Shown here piece by piece: positions 59,471 through 64,000 of a stretch of DNA of 64,000 nucleotides. Made by a program: the position numbers and the translations under genes. The notes beneath the pieces were generated by a model, which saw nothing but the letters and a program-made list of their open reading frames with translations, had not been told where the DNA came from and ran no database searches. The DNA is from an uncultured Pontibacter sp. (GTDB lineage Bacteria > Bacteroidota > Bacteroidia > Cytophagales > Hymenobacteraceae): contig NZ_CANLZM010000012.1 in the NCBI RefSeq assembly GCF_947495565.1, positions 52,689 to 116,688 of the forward strand, written 5' to 3'. Every line of letters begins with the position of its first letter. Positions within the stretch are counted from its first letter, which is position 1.

Positions 59471-62314
59471 TTAATAATTGTCTTTGAAGAAGGTCAAGTA
59501 TACTTCAGGATCTTTTTTCTGCATAAGTTTTTCAAAATTGGCAGAAGAGATAACAAAGGTAATGAAATCTACGCCTCTTATTCTACCTATCGGGGCTTGC
59601 GGGGCCTTTTGTTTGATGTTATAAGAGAGCGCCAATTGCGGATCCTGAAAAGAGCGCGTTACCAGCATCGATTTGCCATTTCCGAACTCTAAAGGCTCCA
59701 GAGCCAGCTGCTCATTTTTATAATACATGCTGTTATACTTATTATACTTTTGCAACACATCGGCAAAGGCCTTGGCATCGGTAGGGTAAATAAGCACAAA
59801 GTAATAAGCTGAATCTTGCTCCGCAGTATAAGCCAGCGGATCTGCTGCCGGGTCTGCTAGCGTATCTATGGCCGTTGTCGGCTGCTCTTCTGTTTGCTGC
59901 GTTTGTATGTCAGCCGCAGCTGTAGCAGGCTCAGGCTCCGTTTGCTGCGCCGGCTCCACAAGTTGGGGCGCAGGCACTGGAGGCAAAGCAGGAGTTGGCT
60001 TAGCGGCCGATGCTGTAATCTGAGCAATTTCTGTGCTAACTTTCTGCTCCGGCGTTAGGTTAGAAGCTTTTTCTTTAGGAGCAGGTGGGGCAGGGACTTC
60101 GGCCCTAAGCTGGTTCTTCTGTTCCAGATCCTTGTAAGTAGCCAACAGTTTATCCGCCTGCTTTACCAGAGGGCTGGGTTGGTGCTCTTTCTTGAATCTG
60201 GTTAGCTTATCGCGCAGCACTTCCGGCTTTTCGGTTCTGGCGGCTACCATAGCATCCAAAAACATCACTTTATCCTGGATATCGTTAAATGGATATTGCG
60301 CCGTAATAGTGTTCAGCTTCTCTAAAGTTAATTTATACTCCTGTTTCTCATAATGAGCGTATGCCGAATCGTAAAGCGCGTGTACCTTTATATTGTCAGC
60401 AGCTGTTTTGGCCATAAAGCCTTCATCGTCGAGCAGGCGGGCATAAGTGGTATTCGGGAATTGCTGCTTTATTTTATTATAGTATGCCTGCTGCTGCTCC
60501 TGGTTGCCGCCGCGGCCATACAGCAAGTATAAACTATAGTAGGTTTCGGCGGCATGCGATGTCTGCGGAAAACGCTGCAGCAACTGCTCATAAGTAGCGA
60601 TGGCTTCTTGAGGAGCTTGCAGGTTCTGGGCATAAATGACGGCAAGGCGGAATAGCGCCTCCTCTACCATTCTCTCGGATTTTTGAAGAGCGGCGGTGGT
60701 TAACGGCAAGTTTTGCAGGTAAGCATCTACCTGGGCCTGCATGCGCGCTTCGGGGTCAGCCTCGGCTTGCGGTTCGTCAATGAGCTCGGGAGCTTGAGCC
60801 GCTACTGCTGGCGTGTTCTCTGTTTCGCCACGGGTACGGGTGCGCCAAAAATCCTGATTAGGGCGGTCGCCCCAACGGCGGGTAAACTCAGCGCGCGCTG
60901 TAGCCATGGCCGATGGGTTGTCGAAATACCAAACGCCGCCTGCGTTACTGGTGCCAAAATTTCCGCTGCTGTTATTTCGGGCAGGGTTGCGGCGTCTTTC
61001 CTGTACCTGGCGCTGCTCCTGCTGCTGCTGTTGCGCTAGGGCGGTCAGCCGTTCCTCCTCCTCTTTCTGTACCAGTTGCTGCAGAAAGTTCATCCGATCT
61101 GCTTCTGGCATTTTAGCTATCTGCTGCAGGCTGTCCTGCGTTTGTATTATAGTGTACTGCTGGGCAAAATCAGCCAGAATATCTCTTCGCTCTGCCACAG
61201 CTTCATACATGGCGGCTTGCTGCGGGTATACTTGCACGGCACTGTCATAGTAAGCAGCGGCAAGTTCATACTTGCTGAGCTTGTCAAAGTAAATTTCGGC
61301 GGCCGATACGTAGCTATATGCTTTCTGATTAGGCAGAGCACCTTGCGTGCGCAGCGACTGCTCCAGGTACTCTAATGCTTTGTCATGATGCTGCTGACGG
61401 AGCTCAAACTGCGCCATCTCATAATATATCTTGTCGCGGTACTCCTTGTTCTTTTCGTCTTTGAGCATCTTTCGGTAATAGCCTTCAACCCGCTCAATGT
61501 CATTATTGTCGGCTAGTTCAGTTACCTGCCCCAGGTTTAAGCGGCTAAAGAAGCCCAGGTCATAAGGCGGGTTGTTGCGCAGCACCTTACTGTACTGCTT
61601 ATTGGCTTCTTTGCTCTGGCCGGTTAGCTGGTAGAGCTGCCCCAAAGTATAACGTACCCGCGACTCCCTATCCTTCTCATCAAAGTTAGGCAGCGAAAGC
61701 GCCAGATTCTCAATCACCCGTGCGGTATCGCCCTGCAGGCGGTGATATTGGGCTCTGGTAAGGTATAATTCCCGTGCGTTTTCTCTGTTCAGGCGTTCCT
61801 TGCGCAGAAACTCCGACACCTGCTGCGCGTTCTCCATCTCGCCAAGTATGATAAAGGAACGCATAAGCCACACCAGTGCCTCGTGCCGTTCGTCTTTGCC
61901 CTTGCCGTTGGCATTAACATACTTAAACGTGCGCACAGCCTCCTCAAAATTCAACTCATAAAAGTTAGCCTTGCCAATGAGTACATAGCTGTTGTCTACC
62001 CATTTGCTGTTCTGGTGGTATTGTATCGGGAAAGATGCTTTCTTTTTGATGTCTTCCAGGTCAGCTGCCATGGCATTGGCTGTAGCAGAATCTAAAGACG
62101 GGAAGATAGGGAGTATCTGGCTGTAGTCGTAAGCGGTTTGCTCCTGTAGCTGCTCTTCCAGCAAACGCATTTTCTCCTTCGCCAGGAAATAGCCATTATA
62201 GCGGGCAGTGGTATTATGATAAGTCTTGCTGAGCGGGTTGTTGCGTTCGGCAGAGCATGCCGCCAGCAGCAGCCCGGCAAGTATAAAGTATGTGTGAAGC
62301 AGTTTCTTGTTCAA
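59471..62314 (-). CDS. porW: T9SS/gliding TPR lipoprotein, PorW/SprE-like
   Basis: 947 residues. Lipoprotein signal with LLLAAC (Cys at about 20), followed by the family-typical KTYHNTTARYNGYFLAKEKMRLLEEQL. Tetratricopeptide-like helical repeats fill about 60-420. A Gln/Arg-rich low-complexity zone lies near 420-480 and a second TPR block near 545-735. A Pro/Ala/Glu linker then leads to a C-terminal domain from about 830 (AYYFVLIYPTDAKAFADVLQKYN). PorW of Porphyromonas and SprE of Flavobacterium are needed for T9SS function and link the inner and outer complexes. The name is assigned from architecture and N-terminal motif, with no alignment run. Confidence 0.82.
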   Translation of the reverse strand: MNKKLLHTYFILAGLLLAACSAERNNPLSKTYHNTTARYNGYFLAKEKMRLLEEQLQEQTAYDYSQILPIFPSLDSATANAMAADLEDIKKKASFPIQYHQNSKWVDNSYVLIGKANFYELNFEEAVRTFKYVNANGKGKDERHEALVWLMRSFIILGEMENAQQVSEFLRKERLNRENARELYLTRAQYHRLQGDTARVIENLALSLPNFDEKDRESRVRYTLGQLYQLTGQSKEANKQYSKVLRNNPPYDLGFFSRLNLGQVTELADNNDIERVEGYYRKMLKDEKNKEYRDKIYYEMAQFELRQQHHDKALEYLEQSLRTQGALPNQKAYSYVSAAEIYFDKLSKYELAAAYYDSAVQVYPQQAAMYEAVAERRDILADFAQQYTIIQTQDSLQQIAKMPEADRMNFLQQLVQKEEEERLTALAQQQQQEQRQVQERRRNPARNNSSGNFGTSNAGGVWYFDNPSAMATARAEFTRRWGDRPNQDFWRTRTRGETENTPAVAAQAPELIDEPQAEADPEARMQAQVDAYLQNLPLTTAALQKSERMVEEALFRLAVIYAQNLQAPQEAIATYEQLLQRFPQTSHAAETYYSLYLLYGRGGNQEQQQAYYNKIKQQFPNTTYARLLDDEGFMAKTAADNIKVHALYDSAYAHYEKQEYKLTLEKLNTITAQYPFNDIQDKVMFLDAMVAARTEKPEVLRDKLTRFKKEHQPSPLVKQADKLLATYKDLEQKNQLRAEVPAPPAPKEKASNLTPEQKVSTEIAQITASAAKPTPALPPVPAPQLVEPAQQTEPEPATAAADIQTQQTEEQPTTAIDTLADPAADPLAYTAEQDSAYYFVLIYPTDAKAFADVLQKYNKYNSMYYKNEQLALEPLEFGNGKSMLVTRSFQDPQLALSYNIKQKAPQAPIGRIRGVDFITFVISSANFEKLMQKKDPEVYLTFFKDNY

Positions 62315-62621
62315 GGCGATGGCGTGTGCAGCGGGTTTTTACGTGCTAGTATATATAAGGTATAAACGTCAGGCTCAGAGCCAAAAGTATAGCTTTGCCG
62401 GATATAACGAACAGCACGGTCGCTTAATATTGGTACAGAGCGCTGCGATACCTACAAAAATACAATAATCATCGGATAATTAAGCAAATAGCTAATTTGG
62501 CGCCTGCTATTGAACTATACAAAAAACTAAATGGTTTCAGGCGTGGCATACTTTAACGCCAGAGCACAGCTTTGGCATAGAAGCTCGTAAAAAAAAGTAT
62601 CTTTGCAAACTTCTGAAGCTC
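62315..62621. other. Divergent promoter region, porW-like and ATP synthase operons
   Basis: About 307 A/T-rich bases. On the minus strand TACTTTTG (62382-62389) matches TAnnTTTG and overlaps an AAGTATA word, a possible promoter for the porW/sprE unit. The plus-strand promoter is listed next. No gene is present. Confidence 0.5.
62571..62605 (+). promoter_or_regulatory. Candidate promoter of the ATP synthase operon
   Basis: TATCTTTG (62598-62605) is an exact TAnnTTTG element; TTTG at 62571-62574 is 23 bases upstream, somewhat wide. Only 16 bases separate it from the AtpZ start, giving a very short leader. Confidence 0.42.
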
Positions 62622-62864
62622 ATGAAAAACAAGCCGGATAAAGAACAGAAGCCTGAGCAGCGCAGGCAGCAGAATATTAAGCCCTATGTAAAATACTCGG
62701 GTATGGCGTTTCAGATGATCGGAGCCTTGGTGCTAGCTGCCTTCGCGGGCCGTTGGCTGGATGATTATGCGGGCAACGACAAGCCTTGGTTTACCATTGT
62801 GCTGCTTTTGGTAGCCGTTATCGCAACTATGGTTTTGACTATACTATCTATTAATAAAAAGTAA
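62622..62864 (+). CDS. AtpZ/AtpI family protein
   Basis: 80 residues. A charged N-terminus (MKNKPDKEQKPEQRRQQ) and two helices (about 27-45 and 52-75, MAFQMIGALVLAAFAGRWLDDYAG and FTIVLLLVAVIATMVLTILS). This is the AtpI/AtpZ pattern, found at the head of F-type ATP synthase operons. AtpI-like proteins aid c-ring assembly or Mg uptake. It is directly followed by another small membrane gene and atpB. Confidence 0.88.
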   Translation: MKNKPDKEQKPEQRRQQNIKPYVKYSGMAFQMIGALVLAAFAGRWLDDYAGNDKPWFTIVLLLVAVIATMVLTILSINKK

Positions 62865-62869
62865 ACCTA

Positions 62870-63253
62870 GTGAAGTTTATTCGAAACCTAGCTGTACTTA
62901 CAGCCATACTTTGTGCCATAATAGGAGTGCTTCTGCAATTTACCGGTTATACCCTGTTACACAGCTACATCTGGTACATATTGGTTTTCTTCGTGTTTAT
63001 CACCGGTTTTACCTATTATCTTACACAGCTGGGCTACAAAAACGACCCTGAAAACTTCCAGGTGTACTATTTTGCCTCTATGGGGTTCAGGATGGTGCTG
63101 AGTATTGGAGTGGTGGGGCTGTACGCTTGGTTTTTTGAAGAAGGCCGGTTGCAGTTCGTTTTCAACTTCTTTGCGTTATATTTCCTGTTTACTGGGTTTG
63201 AAATTTACAGTTTGTTGGCTAACTTGCGCCCGCATTTGAGAGGGCAGGATTAA
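62870..63253 (+). CDS. Small membrane protein of the ATP synthase operon
   Basis: 127 residues from GTG 62870, five bases after the previous stop. Four helices (about 5-28, 32-52, 71-90, 97-118). A charged stretch YLTQLGYKNDPENFQVYYFASMGFRM separates the middle pair. Position between AtpZ and AtpB and the four-helix plan resemble the AtpI/AtpR group, but I could not assign a specific family. It is probably an assembly factor or an ATP synthase-associated protein. Confidence 0.72.
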   Translation: MKFIRNLAVLTAILCAIIGVLLQFTGYTLLHSYIWYILVFFVFITGFTYYLTQLGYKNDPENFQVYYFASMGFRMVLSIGVVGLYAWFFEEGRLQFVFNFFALYFLFTGFEIYSLLANLRPHLRGQD

Positions 63254-63296
63254 CGGTAGGTCCTGCTTGTAAAATATTGCTCCTAAATCATTCTTA

Positions 63297-64000
63297 ATGA
63301 AGAGGTTATTCGTTCTATTGTTTTCCTTCCTGACACTAACTGCTTTTGCTGAAGTGCCTGTGGAAGGCGGAGAGTTTCAGCCGGGGGATATGATCACGCA
63401 TCACATTGCAGATGATTATACCTGGCATTTTGCAGACGGCGCAGTTGTTTATCTGCCTGTTATACTTGTAGACAATGGTGAGTTTAAGGTGTTCTCTTCT
63501 CACAGTTTCTACGACGAAAACCATGAGACAGTGTCGTACGATGGGTATGCGCTTGATCATGGCCATATTATAAGAGTAGACGAGGCTGGCGAGCCGCTGA
63601 CGGATCAGGCAAGCCTGCTTGATTTCTCTATAACTAAGAACGTAGCTTCTATGTTTGTTAGTGTGGTGCTGCTGTTTCTGGTTTTCTTTATCATTGCTGG
63701 CCGCTACAAAAACAATCCTAAAGCTGCCCCGCGCGGTATTCAGTCTTTCTTTGAGCCAATCATCATCTTTATTCGCGACGAGATTGCCAAGGCGAACATC
63801 GGTCCGAAGTATGAGCGCTACATGCCATACCTGCTCACTGTGTTCTTCTTTATCTGGTTCAATAACCTATTGGGTTTGATGCCTGGCGGCGCTAACCTTA
63901 CCGGCAACATCGCTGTAACACTGGTGCTGGCGCTGATCACGTTGCTTATAACAGTGTTTAGTGGCAACAAAAGCTACTGGAAGCACATTTTTGCAACTCC
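63297..64000 (+). CDS. atpB: F0F1 ATP synthase subunit a (3' end outside window)
   Basis: From ATG 63297, open to the last base (234 full codons); the remaining part lies outside. A signal-peptide-like N-terminus (MKRLFVLLFSFLTLTAFA) and a periplasmic region of about 100 residues (ADDYTWHFADGAVVYLPVILVDNG, DHGHIIRVDEAGEPL) precede the first classical helix (SVVLLFLVFFIIAGRYK, about 121-137). Then comes PRGIQSFFEPIIIFIRDEIAKANIG and PYLLTVFFFIWFNNLLGLMPGGANLTGNIAVTLVLALI. The long exported N-terminus is characteristic of Bacteroidota AtpB. The essential arginine region lies outside the window. Subunit a forms the proton half-channels. Confidence 0.93.
   Translation, partial: MKRLFVLLFSFLTLTAFAEVPVEGGEFQPGDMITHHIADDYTWHFADGAVVYLPVILVDNGEFKVFSSHSFYDENHETVSYDGYALDHGHIIRVDEAGEPLTDQASLLDFSITKNVASMFVSVVLLFLVFFIIAGRYKNNPKAAPRGIQSFFEPIIIFIRDEIAKANIGPKYERYMPYLLTVFFFIWFNNLLGLMPGGANLTGNIAVTLVLALITLLITVFSGNKSYWKHIFAT

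Noticed and set aside
1..64000. Explaining every AAGTATA/TATACTT copy as a -7 promoter element
   Set aside because: A few copies overlap TAnnTTTG (for example 62382-62389), but most lack the TTTG end, lie inside genes and occur equally in both orientations.
1..64000. tRNA, rRNA, CRISPR, insertion sequence or prophage
   Set aside because: No cloverleaf with a GTTCRA arm, no regularly spaced repeats with unique spacers, no transposase, integrase or phage structural gene was seen.

Overview
The window looks like a chromosomal segment from a member of the Bacteroidota, most likely Cytophagales and possibly Hymenobacteraceae (Pontibacter or a relative). The phylum call rests on a complete gldK-gldL-gldM-gldN motor operon of the type IX secretion system (T9SS), a PorP/SprF-type barrel, a PorW/SprE-like TPR lipoprotein, a secreted protein with a T9SS C-terminal sorting domain, several Bacteroidota-specific DUF families, TAnnTTTG-type promoters and an AtpB with a signal-peptide-like N-terminus. 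The genus is an impression only. There is no sign of prophage, insertion sequences, CRISPR, rRNA or tRNA.

Layout. 1-5.4 kb: a MoxR AAA+ ATPase cut by the left edge, DUF4159, DUF4926 and a PmbA/TldD pair. 5.6-8.7 kb: RlpA-like protein, DUF72 protein, and an ECF sigma factor with a membrane partner. 8.9-16.6 kb: an inactive/active pair of M16 peptidases, then dgt with two tandem GT-C-like membrane paralogues. 16.6-25.3 kb: a gene-poor stretch with a candidate structured RNA, Hsp20, a T9SS-exported matrixin-like protease, a BlaI/M56 pair with twin operators, a dispersed repeat, and a TPM/TPM/LemA set. 25.5-32.3 kb: nucleotidyltransferase, LytTR membrane regulator, an EreA-like protein preceded by four 20-bp-spaced repeats, a 2OG-Fe(II) oxygenase and a prolyl oligopeptidase. 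32.4-41.1 kb: small membrane proteins, acyl-ACP thioesterase, GNAT, DUF4286, YdeI-like protein, and a TonB-dependent receptor with a surface lipoprotein and a His-rich protein. 41.3-50.6 kb: htpG, a YwqK-like lipoprotein, YraN, sugar-phosphate isomerase, lipB, DUF4271, hemD and porP/sprF. 50.8-55.2 kb: gldKLMN. 55.3-62.3 kb (minus strand): porW/sprE-like, PBP1A and uvrC. 62.6-64 kb: start of the ATP synthase operon, with atpB cut by the right edge.

The strongest unexplained signal is a short DNA word, AAGTATA (TATACTT on the other strand). I counted about 130 copies by eye, roughly one per 0.5 kb, in both orientations and both inside and between genes. Chance predicts about eight. Eight copies fuse into the palindrome AAGTATACTT, and some sit as inverted pairs in hairpins at gene ends. 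The word is absent from a 5.5 kb stretch covering gldKLMN. Other points of interest are the twin BlaI operators, the repeat array before the EreA-like gene, the candidate RNA at 17.05-17.24 kb, the inverted pair of dispersed repeats, and an octamer tandem repeat that supplies a stop codon.

Start sites were moved inward from the longest reading frame where that exposes a signal peptide, an ATG or tighter operon spacing; each case is noted.
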